The translations under genes and the position numbers were made by a program. A stretch of DNA of 64,000 nt from Akkermansia muciniphila (GTDB taxonomy: Bacteria; Verrucomicrobiota; Verrucomicrobiia; Verrucomicrobiales; Akkermansiaceae). A model generated the notes under the pieces. The model did no database searches, was not told the DNA's origin, and saw only the letters and a program-made list of their open reading frames with translations. Below are positions 51,183 through 61,100 of the stretch, piece by piece. Each line of letters starts with the position of its first letter. Positions within the stretch are counted from its first letter, which is position 1. The stretch covers positions 1 to 64,000 of the forward strand of contig CANQLV010000004.1 in NCBI GenBank assembly GCA_947624785.1, in the 5' to 3' direction.

Positions 51183-51614
51183 TCATTTACTATCATTCTG
51201 GCGCCATTTTTCCAACGTTTCTTTGTCAAAAATGACCCGGTGCAGGGATCCATCGTATACTCCCTTATAGCTATCCTTCATTTCAAAATCTATATAGATA
51301 CCATCCTTCCTTTCCAAAATGGCCATATCCAACCCTTCATACTTTGCTCCCTTCATCCCGTATTCGACCTGCTCCTTAACTGAGGGTAAACGTCCATGCT
51401 TTTTTTGGAAAGCTTGAACCCACAAACTAACTTCCTCCAGTTCTTCTTTTACGGAAGAAACGCTTGTATGCATTTCCTGTAGTGTTTTAAACCAAAGTAT
51501 TACGTTTATGGAAATGGATATAAAAAGCAATCCTCCTAAAACCATGAGCGCTTTCTTCATCCAAAAACGCCTTGGCGCGTTTCCAACATCCGCCATGTAT
51601 TCAGTCTCATTCAT
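51183..51614 (-). CDS. small membrane-anchored hypothetical protein
   Basis: The 143-aa product has an internal hydrophobic helix (LMVLGGLLFISISINVILWF, residues about 24-43) and a C-terminal soluble domain with a helical stretch (VSSVKEELEEVSLWVQAFQKKHGRLPSVKEQVEY) and a beta-rich end (IYIDFEMKDSYKGVYDGSLHRVIFDKE). The RLPSVKEQVEYG part resembles the pseudopilin-like C-terminal pattern but I do not assign it. It lies in an AT-rich island and is followed closely (4 bases) by the next gene on its strand. Confidence 0.5.
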   Translation of the reverse strand: MNETEYMADVGNAPRRFWMKKALMVLGGLLFISISINVILWFKTLQEMHTSVSSVKEELEEVSLWVQAFQKKHGRLPSVKEQVEYGMKGAKYEGLDMAILERKDGIYIDFEMKDSYKGVYDGSLHRVIFDKETLEKWRQNDSK

Positions 51615-51617
51615 AGA

Positions 51618-52004
51618 TTAATTCGAAGGTAGAGAGTCATATTGGATAACGAACTCATCAGGAGATTTACTATAATAATTTATCCAGTATTTATCATTAA
51701 TAATTAACCCTATCCATAATCCTTTATTATCAAATCGATCAATATTAACAGAGATTCCGCGAGGAATTTTACACATGGCGTAAACGCTCCGAGGATTACC
51801 TGGAGGAACACGACACCCCTCCTCCCAATTGCTTTCTCCCCACTGTTCCGCCCGCAAAACCATTTTATAAAGGCGTTCCGGCGTCAGTTCACGCATTTCT
51901 CTAATTCCATTCGTTAAAAATACATTAAACAAGATGGAAATAAACAGCAGAAAAATAAGCAAGAGCAATATAAATACCTTTAAAATATCAGATACAACAA
52001 ACAT
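51618..52004 (-). CDS. small membrane-anchored hypothetical protein
   Basis: The 128-aa product has an N-terminal hydrophobic segment (LKVFILLLLIFLLFISILFNVFL) and a soluble part with CRVPPGNPRSVYAMCKIPRGISVNID and INYYSKSPDEFVIQYD. The stop is 4 bases from the start of the 51183-51614 gene, so they form a pair. No family is recognised. The size, membrane anchor and AT-rich setting are like the immunity candidate at the left end of the window. Confidence 0.5.
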   Translation of the reverse strand: MFVVSDILKVFILLLLIFLLFISILFNVFLTNGIREMRELTPERLYKMVLRAEQWGESNWEEGCRVPPGNPRSVYAMCKIPRGISVNIDRFDNKGLWIGLIINDKYWINYYSKSPDEFVIQYDSLPSN

Positions 52005-52170
52005 AAAAATTAATTAAATAGCATATTTCTAAAATTTTACTTTGCCCAGTCCCCTCATCAACCAGAAGGAAAAGAACATCCTGTGAAAAACACTTTTGCT
52101 CCTTCATTTAATTTGAGGAAAGGGCAGTCTGCCAATGAGAAAGCTGAGCTAAATGCTCTGTCCATCTCCG

Positions 52171-53475
52171 TCAGTCCTCCTCATCCTTTACCTCTTCTCC
52201 ATCATCCCGGTTATCGGCCTCATACATGGTCACATCATCATCCAGCATGGAATAATACGTATAGGAATCAGAAGATTCCCTGTCCAAAGTTTCCAAAAGA
52301 CCTTTCTTTTCTTTTTTCAAATGTTTCAGTTCCGTGCCGTGTTCATCAAAATAAGCAATCTGTTGAATTCCCTTCTCCGGATAAGAAAAACGGATAATCG
52401 CACACTTCCTTTGATGATCGGAACTTAACTTTCCGTCTTGGTCGTAGTACCGTATTTCCTTTATCGCACGGCCTCCTCCCAAATCACTCCCAGGTTCATA
52501 ATGGTCTGCACAACGCCGGGCCCACCCGTGGAGACCACGAGTCAACCGGCCAAACTTATCCGTATATTCAGCTTCAGCTATATCATAAGGGTCCAGATAA
52601 TACTTTGCTTGAAGCAGATTTTCAGGCAGGTATAACCGCAACTGATTAATATCATTCCAATCGCCAAATCTTCCTTTTAAATAAAAGGTTTTTCTTGTGG
52701 AAGCCGTCAATTCCGCTTCCCATCCTTGATGAACTTCCAGGCAGGCAACGCCCGCCTCCCCGGCGGGCGTTGCCTTATATTGATGGTAACGGATCATTCG
52801 TCCTTTCGGAAAAATAGCCGGACGTTCCACATCCACAGGCTCCTGGCTTACGACACTTCTTGAATCATCTCCTTTTCCAAAAAAGGATTCCCTGAAAATG
52901 AAAGGACCATTGAGAATTCCTGCCCCTTCCTGGCAAATAACCTCTCCGCGGTGATAACCATTTGCACAAAGGGTATCTTCTCCCCGGACACCATAAAAAG
53001 TGACGCACCTGCGTCCCCTATTCTCTTCCACCACACGCATGTGATAGCCCTGGTCGTCAAGGTCGCAGATTTTCCCGTCCGCGGTGAAATAGGTGTAAAT
53101 GCACAACGCATATTCCTGAATGTCCGTCCATTCCCGGTCGTTCGTTTCATCATAATCCTTTTTGGGGTAGAATCCGGAGAGGAGATTCAAAAACTCTCCC
53201 TGCTTCCGGGTTGTTCCGCAGGGCGCGTCGGTCCATTCTTCACAATTAAGAATCAGCTTCCATTGCAGATATTGATGATCATTGAATTCGATCAACTTTT
53301 GTTCAATCCTTCTTCCATTGACGGGAGGATACTTCCGGTCGGAATATCCGGGGTGGGGAGGCTCCCATAAATCCATCACAGGATGCCTAACCGGGTCAAT
53401 CATTCGCCTCGCCCCTTCCGAAAAAGTTACCCCGCCTGAAACTGCTATTAAAAAAATGTATAAAGAACGCCTCAT
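52171..53475 (-). CDS. exported YD-like repeat protein (intact copy)
   Basis: The 434-aa product has a signal peptide (MRRSLYIFLIAVSGGVTFSEG). Its body contains loosely repeated units of the form YxDxxGxxxxxxxGxA: VTFYGVRGEDTLCANGYH, AEYTDKFGRLTRGLHGWA, IRYYDQDGKLSSDHQRKCA and IAYFDEHGTELKHLKK. Similar units occur in RHS/YD and other repeat proteins of gut bacteria. The C-terminus is acidic. A paralogue is decayed at 49770-51000. Function unknown; the surface or periplasm is likely. Confidence 0.7.
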   Translation of the reverse strand: MRRSLYIFLIAVSGGVTFSEGARRMIDPVRHPVMDLWEPPHPGYSDRKYPPVNGRRIEQKLIEFNDHQYLQWKLILNCEEWTDAPCGTTRKQGEFLNLLSGFYPKKDYDETNDREWTDIQEYALCIYTYFTADGKICDLDDQGYHMRVVEENRGRRCVTFYGVRGEDTLCANGYHRGEVICQEGAGILNGPFIFRESFFGKGDDSRSVVSQEPVDVERPAIFPKGRMIRYHQYKATPAGEAGVACLEVHQGWEAELTASTRKTFYLKGRFGDWNDINQLRLYLPENLLQAKYYLDPYDIAEAEYTDKFGRLTRGLHGWARRCADHYEPGSDLGGGRAIKEIRYYDQDGKLSSDHQRKCAIIRFSYPEKGIQQIAYFDEHGTELKHLKKEKKGLLETLDRESSDSYTYYSMLDDDVTMYEADNRDDGEEVKDEED

Positions 53476-53573
53476 AACATGATCAATACCATCACCCTGA
53501 ATGATGTATTCTAATATGATGTAACGGAGACATCAATTATTTAATAAACTGAACCCCTCTTCATTTGACCCTT

Positions 53574-53846
53574 TTAGAACCATTTCCGGAAAATGTCACG
53601 ACCATCCGGACATTGAGCCATAACCACTTTTGCCGGCCACTTCTCCGCCTTTTCCTGACACAGTCCCATCAGAGGGAGGACAGGATGGCATTTCCCCTTG
53701 GTGAAAGAACCTCCGCAATCATTTTTACACGGGAAAAAAGGATTTCTGCCACACGCCCGGCATCTTCCGGCTTCATTAGAAATCCATTCAAAAATATTCA
53801 ATCTAATAATAAAAATTAAAAATATCCGCGATATTCTGTCCCGCAT
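53574..53846 (-). CDS. small Cys-rich hypothetical protein (uncertain)
   Basis: This 90-codon frame begins MRDRISRIFLIFIIRLNIFEW and has nine Cys in all, including CRACGRNPFFPCKNDCGG and GLCQEKAEKW. No Shine-Dalgarno is clear and the N-terminus is only weakly hydrophobic. The Cys spacing is regular enough to suggest a real small exported protein, but the ORF could be random. Confidence 0.35.
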   Translation of the reverse strand: MRDRISRIFLIFIIRLNIFEWISNEAGRCRACGRNPFFPCKNDCGGSFTKGKCHPVLPLMGLCQEKAEKWPAKVVMAQCPDGRDIFRKWF

Positions 53847-53966
53847 TTTAGCGGGAAAACCTCTATTCCGTCATGGAACGGGACCGAAGTTCAACGCCGT
53901 CTGTGTTATCATTGACTAAGAAAGGGAGGCGGGCTTAGATATGCTCCTCTTCCTTTTCTCTGTCTT

Positions 53967-55385
53967 ATGGAACAAGCAGCACACCAAGAAAAATCACATG
54001 CGGCCTTTTCCTCCGTCCTGTGGTCCGCCTTTTTGACGGGCATCAAGCTCTGGGCCGGCATCGTGACGGGCAGCTTGGGCATTATTTCCGAGGCCCTGCA
54101 CAGCGGCCTGGACCTGATGGCTGCGGCCATGACTTTTTACGCCGTGAAGGTGGCCGCCCGTCCTGCCGACGAGAGCCACCCCTACGGGCATGAGAAGGTG
54201 GAGAATCTTTCCGCGCTTGCAGAAACTGCCCTGCTCCTGATTACCTGCGCATGGATTGTCTGGGAGGCTGTGGACCGGCTGTTTTACAATGAGGCGGAGA
54301 TCACCCTCACCTGGTGGGCCTTTGCCGTGGTGGCCGTTTCCCTGCTGGTGGACGTGAACCGCTCCGCCATGCTCCGCCGGGTGGCCAAGAAACACAAGAG
54401 CCAGGCACTGGAAGCGGACGCCCTCCATTTCACGACGGATATCTGGTCTTCCGCCGTCGTGCTGCTGGGCCTTTTCTGCGTATGGCTGGCCCACCTGGTT
54501 CCCGCAGATTCCGTCTGGCACGGCCTGCTGGAGAAGGCGGACGCCATCGCAGCCCTGTTTGTGGCGGCCCTGGTTTGTTCCGTAGCCTTCGGCCTTGCCA
54601 AACGTTCCATTCACGCCCTGATGGACGGCGGTTCTTCCGCCCTGACGCAGCAGGTTCTAACCGCCATGAAGAAGAACGCCCCGGATTACCCGGTCAAGCG
54701 CATCCGTCTGCGTGACGGCGGCGCCCGCATTTTTGTGGAGCTGGACGTGGAAGCGCCCGCGGAGTTGCACGTGGACGACGCCCATGATGTGGCTGAGTCC
54801 ATCGAAGGCATTGTCAAGTACGAGCTGCCGGAAGCGGACGTGATCGTCCATATCGAACCGGCCCGGGAGAATTTTTCCAACATGGAGCCGGACACGGTCG
54901 TCCACCGGCTGGCCCTGCGCCACCACGTCCGCATCCACGGGTTCTACGCAGGCAGCGGCAAACACGCCCCCTGTTATTTCATGGATGTGGAGATTCCCGC
55001 GGACTGGCCTCTGGAGCGCGGCTACCATGTGGTGAAGGCGTTCCGGGATTCCGTCCAGCATGCGCTCAAGCCGGAGAAGGTGATCTGCCGCATTGAGCCG
55101 GACTGCCGCGACATGAAGGCGAACGCCATTCCGGAGCACGTTCCTCCGGAGGAAGTCCGCCTGAAGGTGAACCTCATCCTCCAGCAGCACAGGAATATCT
55201 GCAAGGTTCTCAAGCTGGACCTGGCGCGGGAGGATAATTTCCCCACCCTGACTTGCGTGTGCTCCGCGGATGCCTCCCTGACCATCCGGGAATGCCACCA
55301 GATCGCCTCCCAACTGGAAGACCAGATAGAAAACGCCCTGCACCACCTGGGCCGCGTTACCGTCATTCTGAAACCGGCCAAATAA
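53967..55385 (+). CDS. cation diffusion facilitator with three C-terminal dimerization-type repeats
   Basis: This divalent metal exporter (472 aa) has six hydrophobic segments in the first about 210 residues. Its metal sites are visible: IISEALHSGLDLMAA, HPYGHEKVENLSA and ALEADALHFTTDIWSS (HxxxD). Typical CDF proteins end after one about 90-residue ZT dimer domain. Here three ferredoxin-like units follow: about residues 225-305 (KRIRLRDGGARIFVELDVE...VIVHIEPA), 320-395 (HGFYAGSGKHAPCYFMDVEI...CRIEPD) and 405-472 (KVLKLDLAREDNFPTLTCVC...VTVILKPA). Substrate (Zn, Fe or Mn) cannot be told. The methyltransferase starts 42 bases downstream. Confidence 0.88.
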   Translation: MEQAAHQEKSHAAFSSVLWSAFLTGIKLWAGIVTGSLGIISEALHSGLDLMAAAMTFYAVKVAARPADESHPYGHEKVENLSALAETALLLITCAWIVWEAVDRLFYNEAEITLTWWAFAVVAVSLLVDVNRSAMLRRVAKKHKSQALEADALHFTTDIWSSAVVLLGLFCVWLAHLVPADSVWHGLLEKADAIAALFVAALVCSVAFGLAKRSIHALMDGGSSALTQQVLTAMKKNAPDYPVKRIRLRDGGARIFVELDVEAPAELHVDDAHDVAESIEGIVKYELPEADVIVHIEPARENFSNMEPDTVVHRLALRHHVRIHGFYAGSGKHAPCYFMDVEIPADWPLERGYHVVKAFRDSVQHALKPEKVICRIEPDCRDMKANAIPEHVPPEEVRLKVNLILQQHRNICKVLKLDLAREDNFPTLTCVCSADASLTIRECHQIASQLEDQIENALHHLGRVTVILKPAK

Positions 55386-55426
55386 AACAGTATTTCATTT
55401 CCACGCAACGGTCACTTCCCCCCATC

Positions 55427-56161
55427 ATGAAACAAAACAAGTACGACGATAACGCCTTTTTCCGGAAGTACAGCCAAATGGACCGTTCCGTAAAGGGGCT
55501 GGAAGGGGCCGGAGAATGGAAAACACTGGAACGGCTGCTGCCGGATTTCCGTGACAAGCACGTTCTGGACCTGGGATGCGGATTCGGCTGGCACTGCCGG
55601 TATGCGGCGGAGCACGGGGCGGCCTCCGTGCTGGGCGTGGACATTTCCGCAAAGATGATCGCCAAAGCCAGGTCCATGGGAAACGAAGGCATTATCGAGT
55701 ACCGCTGCATGCCCATGGAGGATATCCTGCTTCCCGAGGCTTCCTTCGACATTGTCCTCAGCTCCCTGGCCTTCCATTACACGCCGGATTTCCAGGCAGT
55801 CTGCCGGAATGTCTCCCGCTGGCTCAAGCCGGAAGGCGTCTTTATTTTCTCCGTGGAGCATCCCGTTTTCACCGCCCAGGGAACGCAGGACTGGCATTAC
55901 GATGAATCCGGCCGGATCATGCACTGGCCCGTGGACGGCTATTTCATGGAAGGGCCGCGGCAGGCCGTTTTTCTGGGGGAGGAAGTGACCAAGTATCACA
56001 GGACGCTTACTTCCTATCTCGGCGCTCTGGCCGCCGGCGGATTTGAGGTTACCGCCATGGAGGAACCGAGGCCGTCCCGTGAACTTCTGGATTCCGTTCC
56101 CGGCATGCAGGAAGAGCTGCGACGCCCCATGATGCTGATTATCTCCGCCCGCAAGAAGTAG
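55427..56161 (+). CDS. SAM-dependent methyltransferase
   Basis: The ATG at 55427 gives 244 aa (MKQNKYDDNAFFRKYSQMDRS). Class I methyltransferase motifs are clear: VLDLGCGFGWHCRYAAEHGA (motif I), VLGVDISAKMI (acidic residue of motif II), and FDIVLSSLAFHYTPDF with LKPEGVFIFSVEHPVF. The layout fits the UbiE/methyltransferase-11 group. It ends 13 bases before the convergent KefB-type gene. The substrate is unknown. Confidence 0.88.
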   Translation: MKQNKYDDNAFFRKYSQMDRSVKGLEGAGEWKTLERLLPDFRDKHVLDLGCGFGWHCRYAAEHGAASVLGVDISAKMIAKARSMGNEGIIEYRCMPMEDILLPEASFDIVLSSLAFHYTPDFQAVCRNVSRWLKPEGVFIFSVEHPVFTAQGTQDWHYDESGRIMHWPVDGYFMEGPRQAVFLGEEVTKYHRTLTSYLGALAAGGFEVTAMEEPRPSRELLDSVPGMQEELRRPMMLIISARKK

Positions 56162-56173
56162 CGCCCCCGGTTA

Positions 56174-57916
56174 TCAGTTCCCCGCGGCGGAAGCTCCGGG
56201 CATTTCCCTGTCCAGTTCCGCACGGATGCGCTGGCGTTCGGAAACGATCTGTTCATCGTCCGCGCCGCCTTCCCGCAGGAAGTATTCCGCCATGGACAGA
56301 GCCACTTCCGATTCCGAGGAGAAGACCTGGGAGGCGCCGGCTTCCTTCAGCACGTCCACGTCCCTCATGTACTTGGTGTGGATCATCACGTCAATGTGGG
56401 GATTGAGCTCCAGAGCCACCCCCACGATTTCCCTGGCATCCGGAATGGAGGCGGAGAGAATCAGGCTTTCCGCATACTCAATGCCCGCATGGCGCAGGAT
56501 TTCACGCTGGCTGGCATCCCCGTAAACGATGTCTCCGCCCTGTTCACGTATGGCGGTGACCGTGTCTATGTTCATCTCCACGATGATGACTTCCACCCCG
56601 TTGTCATTCAATATTCTTTTAAGAATGCGCCCCGTGGGACCAAACCCCACCAGCACCACGCGCCGCGCGTCCGGCGACGGGAGCGCCAGGCTGTTCACTC
56701 CGCCCATATCCGTAAGACCGATGCCGCGCTTTTGCAGCCACTTGACCACAGGGCCGATCTGGCGGTACAGGATGGGATTCAGGGAAATGGAGACGACTGC
56801 CGCCAGAATGATGGCCTGGTTGGCGTCCGGCGGCAGAATGTTGTACATGAGCCCCATCCCGGCTAGGATGAAGGAGAATTCACCCACCTGCGCCAAGGCT
56901 ACGGATACGCTCAGCGCCAGCGGCAGCGGACGCCGCAGGCACCGCACCACCACATAGGCCGCCAGCGGCTTGCCGATCATCACCACCCCCAGCGTCGCCA
57001 GGGCCAGCGGCCAGCAATCCCCCACGGACATCGGGTCAAACATCATCCCCACGGAAACAAAGAAGAGCACTGCAAAGGCATCCCGCATCAGCATGGCCTC
57101 CGCCGCCGCGCGCGCGCAAAAGTCCGACTGCCCCACAACCATTCCCGCCAGGAACGCTCCCAGCACCATGGAAGCGCCGAAGAATTCCGCAGAGCACACC
57201 GCTACACCCAGAGCAATGACCAGCACCGCCAGCGTAAACAGGTCCCGCGCTCCCGTCCGCGCCACGTAGCGCAGCACCAGCGGAATGACTTTTTTCCCGG
57301 CAAACAGCGTCAGGGCCACCAGCAGGGACAGCTTGACGAACATCCAGCCCAGTTCGTAGAGAATGCCGCTCCAGTCCCCGGCACCGCTCTGGCGGGCCTC
57401 CATTACGGCGGGGATGAGCACCAGCAGCAGAATGGTGAACAGGTCCTCCACCACCAGCCACCCCAGGGCCACATGGCCGCTCGGCGTATGGAGGTTCTGG
57501 TTGTCCTCCAGGACTCGCGTAAGCACCACGGTGCTCGCCACGGAGATCGCCATGCCGAACACCAGCCCGGAAATCGTGGACCATCCAAACATCCAGCCCA
57601 CCAGCACACCCAGCACCGTAGCCACGGATATCTGCACCACGGCCCCCGGCACCGCGACCCTCTGCACGGCAATCAAATCCTTCAAATGAAAATGGAGCCC
57701 CACTCCGAACATCAGCAGAATAACGCCCAGCTCCGCGAATTGCTCCACCGTGTGGGAATCCGCCACAAAACCCGGTGAATACGGCCCCACCACTACCCCG
57801 GCCAGCAAGTATCCCACCAGCGGGGACAAATGCAGTTTTCTGGCAATAAGGCCGAAAAGGAGGGCGGCGGTCAATCCGCCGACAAAAGTGAAGATGAGGC
57901 TGAAATCGTGATCCAT
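56174..57916 (-). CDS. CPA2 cation:proton antiporter with RCK (TrkA-N) domain, KefB/YbaL-like
   Basis: The 580-aa product has about 12 hydrophobic segments of the Na+/H+ exchanger fold (HLSPLVGYLLAGVVVGPYSPGF, GVILLMFGVGLHFHLKDL, VASTVVLTRVLEDN, FGASMVLGAFLAGMVVGQSDF, VALAQVGEFSFILAGMG). The C-terminus has an RCK nucleotide-binding domain: RRVVLVGFGPTGRILKRILNDNGVEVIIVEMN with GxGxxG. Such proteins export K+ or exchange cations for protons under ligand control. A YbaL-type protein is closest in layout. Confidence 0.9.
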   Translation of the reverse strand: MDHDFSLIFTFVGGLTAALLFGLIARKLHLSPLVGYLLAGVVVGPYSPGFVADSHTVEQFAELGVILLMFGVGLHFHLKDLIAVQRVAVPGAVVQISVATVLGVLVGWMFGWSTISGLVFGMAISVASTVVLTRVLEDNQNLHTPSGHVALGWLVVEDLFTILLLVLIPAVMEARQSGAGDWSGILYELGWMFVKLSLLVALTLFAGKKVIPLVLRYVARTGARDLFTLAVLVIALGVAVCSAEFFGASMVLGAFLAGMVVGQSDFCARAAAEAMLMRDAFAVLFFVSVGMMFDPMSVGDCWPLALATLGVVMIGKPLAAYVVVRCLRRPLPLALSVSVALAQVGEFSFILAGMGLMYNILPPDANQAIILAAVVSISLNPILYRQIGPVVKWLQKRGIGLTDMGGVNSLALPSPDARRVVLVGFGPTGRILKRILNDNGVEVIIVEMNIDTVTAIREQGGDIVYGDASQREILRHAGIEYAESLILSASIPDAREIVGVALELNPHIDVMIHTKYMRDVDVLKEAGASQVFSSESEVALSMAEYFLREGGADDEQIVSERQRIRAELDREMPGASAAGN

Positions 57917-58140
57917 ATGCGCGTGACAAGTCTAAGGGGGGTACCTTTGACCACCAAGTCGTTCCTACGCTATCGCGTTTGATTTCCGCTCACAAGAACG
58001 CATTGCGCCGCACTGGAATGCAGTCGCATTTTTCTTGCCGGGGGGAATCTGCAGCAGGAAAAACGGGGCCTGGCAGCGCCCTATCATATTTTTATTTTTA
58101 TTAAAAACTCCGTTTTTATTGTGTTTTCAATCATTTCTGA

Positions 58141-58170
58141 TTGACTTTACACATACGGGATTCCTATAAA
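58141..58170 (+). promoter_or_regulatory. near-consensus promoter of the metalloprotease autotransporter
   Basis: TTGACT (58141-58146), 18 bases, TATAAA (58165-58170). The expected start at about 58176-58178 lies only 1-3 bases before the ATG at 58179, which predicts an almost leaderless mRNA. Confidence 0.65.
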
Positions 58171-58178
58171 GCGTGTTG

Positions 58179-61100
58179 ATGAAACTCACCCTATCTATCC
58201 TATCCTGTCTGACGGGTCTCTCCATCCTGGCCCCCATGGGCTGGGCAGCCACCCATGAAATCACTACCAAGAACTTCCACATCACGCTCCTTGGCAACGG
58301 GGACGGTCCGGCGGACTGGATGGGGACCCGTGACTGGAGTGACGACCAGATAGCCGCCGTCACCACCACCCTCAATATCTGGGACGATACCTTCCGCAAC
58401 ACCGCTTCCCGGAAGATTGAAGCGACCATTTCGTGGGGAGCCCTTGAAGAGGACACCCTGGCAGCTTCCTTCTCCAATTATTTCGAATACGACGGGGAAA
58501 ACTACAATGCGGCCACTTCCACGGAAATCATCTGGAAAGAAGGGGAAGACGTCACACTGGACGAAGGGGAAATGGATTTCAGGCTCCAATTCAATCCCGT
58601 CTACGGTTTCAGCACGGGCAATACCACGCCCCAGGACTCTACAGACTTCATCAGCGTCCTCCTGCATGAAATCGGACACAATGTCGGTTTCATGTCGTTA
58701 AACAACGCAGGAGCATACGGAGAGTATTACACAATCTGGGATTCCCTGATCACGGATGCCCAGGGCAACCATCCGGGAGATGCGGGCTTCAATTACCAGA
58801 CAGGCGTTTCCTACACCATCGGTTCCGGCGGACTCACTGTTTACAATCCCTTTGTTTTCAATCCCGGTTCCAGCATGTCCCATGTGGACGCAACAAGCGA
58901 CCCGAACGCCCTGATGCAATATTCCCTCGGGGAGGGCATCCAGAGGAGAAACCTCAGCGACCTGGAAAAAGCCCTCCTTGCGGAGATGGGCTGGGTGCTC
59001 AAGGATGACCCCACCTATTATGCGTCCGTGGACGGCGCTTCCATCACGGACCAGATTGACCTGAATTTCTTCACTTCCGTTCTCGTCAACCGGAACATGA
59101 CCATTGATCCGGGTGAAGGCACTACTATCGTCCTGCCTTCCCTGCGAGGAGACAAGGCGGAATACAACGTCACCATCACCGCGGGGAAAGCACTGACCGT
59201 CAATCTCTCCAACACCGCCATGGATTCCATCTGCGCCGGAGAGGTCATCGGCAATGACGCCAATTTCATCAAGACGGGGGCTAAAAACCTGGTGCTGGCC
59301 GGCGGCTTTTCCACCAGCGGAGCTCTGGACATACAGCAGGGGGGACTGGTGCTTTCCGGGGCTTCCAACATCATCGGGGAGCTGAAGATAAACGGAGGAA
59401 TCTTCGGCGTATCCCAGCTCGCCAAGGAGGAAGTCACAGCCGAGGTCGGGAAGCTGACCGGCGCCCGGGGCTCCATCAATCTTCTCCATTCCACCCTTAC
59501 TCTGACCGGAACGGACAATACCATCTCCAGCGGCCTCAAGCTGGTAGGCTCCGGCACCATCGCCCTGGCGGAAGGAAAGTCGCTCACCTTTGACGGCAGC
59601 AACACCATCGGGGACGCCATCTACATTGACGGTACCCGGAACGGTACCCTGCGCATCACCCAGGGAACGCTGACCTTCACCAACCAGGCGCGGATGGAAA
59701 TAGCCACGCTGGCCCTGGATTCCGCCGCTTCCACCCTGAACGCGGGAACCACCCGGAACATGGTCATTCATTCCATCACGGGAGACGGCGTTCTGGCCGC
59801 CCAGGGCGGTCAAATCACCCTGGATACGGCCAATCCCCTAACGTGGAACGGAACTCTCCAAGGCACGGGCACGCTCAGCAAGAAGGGCGCCGGCGACCTG
59901 ACGCTGGGAAGCGCCGGGAACGCGGGGTTTCATCTGGATTCCACCAGTGGAACCATCATCCTGGCCTCCGAATCCTCCGCCTACGGAGCCATGATGTTGA
60001 ACGGAGGCGGCATTTCCATCTTCCATGCGTCTTCCACTACCCGTTTCGCCGGGCAGGAAGGCGCTTTAACGCTGAATGACGCCACCCTGGCGATGAGCGG
60101 AACGGCCAATGTCCTGGCGGAAAACGCCTCCATCACCGGCACCGGCATCCTGCGGCTGAACGCGGATTCCATGCTGGCCATCCGCAATGGCAACAAGCTG
60201 GACACGGACATCGCCATTGCTGGCTCCGGCCTGCTGGCCGTCCAGGAAGGAACCTTCACGCTGTCCGGCAATGCCAGGTTTGACGGAGCGGCGGTCGCCG
60301 TGGGTCCGGAATCCGCAACTGCCGCGCTGGACCTGGGCTCCACACGCAATTCCGTGGTAGGAGGGCTGCTGGGGAAAGGCTCCGTGATCTTCAACAACGG
60401 GGAACTCGCCCTCCATGCGGAAAAATCCTCCGTTTTTGCCGGCTCCTTCCAGGGGAGCGGCACAATCAACAAGGCGGGGAAAGCGGCGTGGACCTACACC
60501 GGCGCGGGATCAGGCACCCTGAACCTTAACATTACGGAAGGGGAAGTGGCCCTCATCCGTGATTCAGCCAATCCCATTCTGCTCCATTCCCTGACGGTTG
60601 GTTCCACCGGCACGCTTACGCTCGCCATGGCCTCCGCGGGAGCCGCCCATAACACCACGCTTCTCCTGAACGGAACAAGCCAGTTCACGAACGGTTCCAC
60701 CATCACGCTCGTGATCAATCCCCTGCTGGCGCAGAACAATACCCCCTTTATTTCCACGGAAGACGGGGCCACGCTGACCATTCAGGGAGACCGCAACGGA
60801 ACCACCCTCAATATTGAATCCAACGTCGCCGCGCCGGAAAGAATGCTGGAACTGGTGCTCTTTGAAGGGAACATGGTGGGCAGCTACCTCAATATCAACG
60901 CTTACGGCGCTCTGGGCACCTATTACTCCGATCTGCATGCGGAAAACCGGGACGGCCAAATCGTGCTGACCGGCACGCGCAAGGCGGATAACGCCCTGCT
61001 CGCCACGGCTGACACCACCAATTCCGCCGCCGGGGCCGTCCTGCTCTGGAACTGCGGGGAGATCAAAGACGGAACGGAGCTGAGCTCCCTGAACCGCGCC

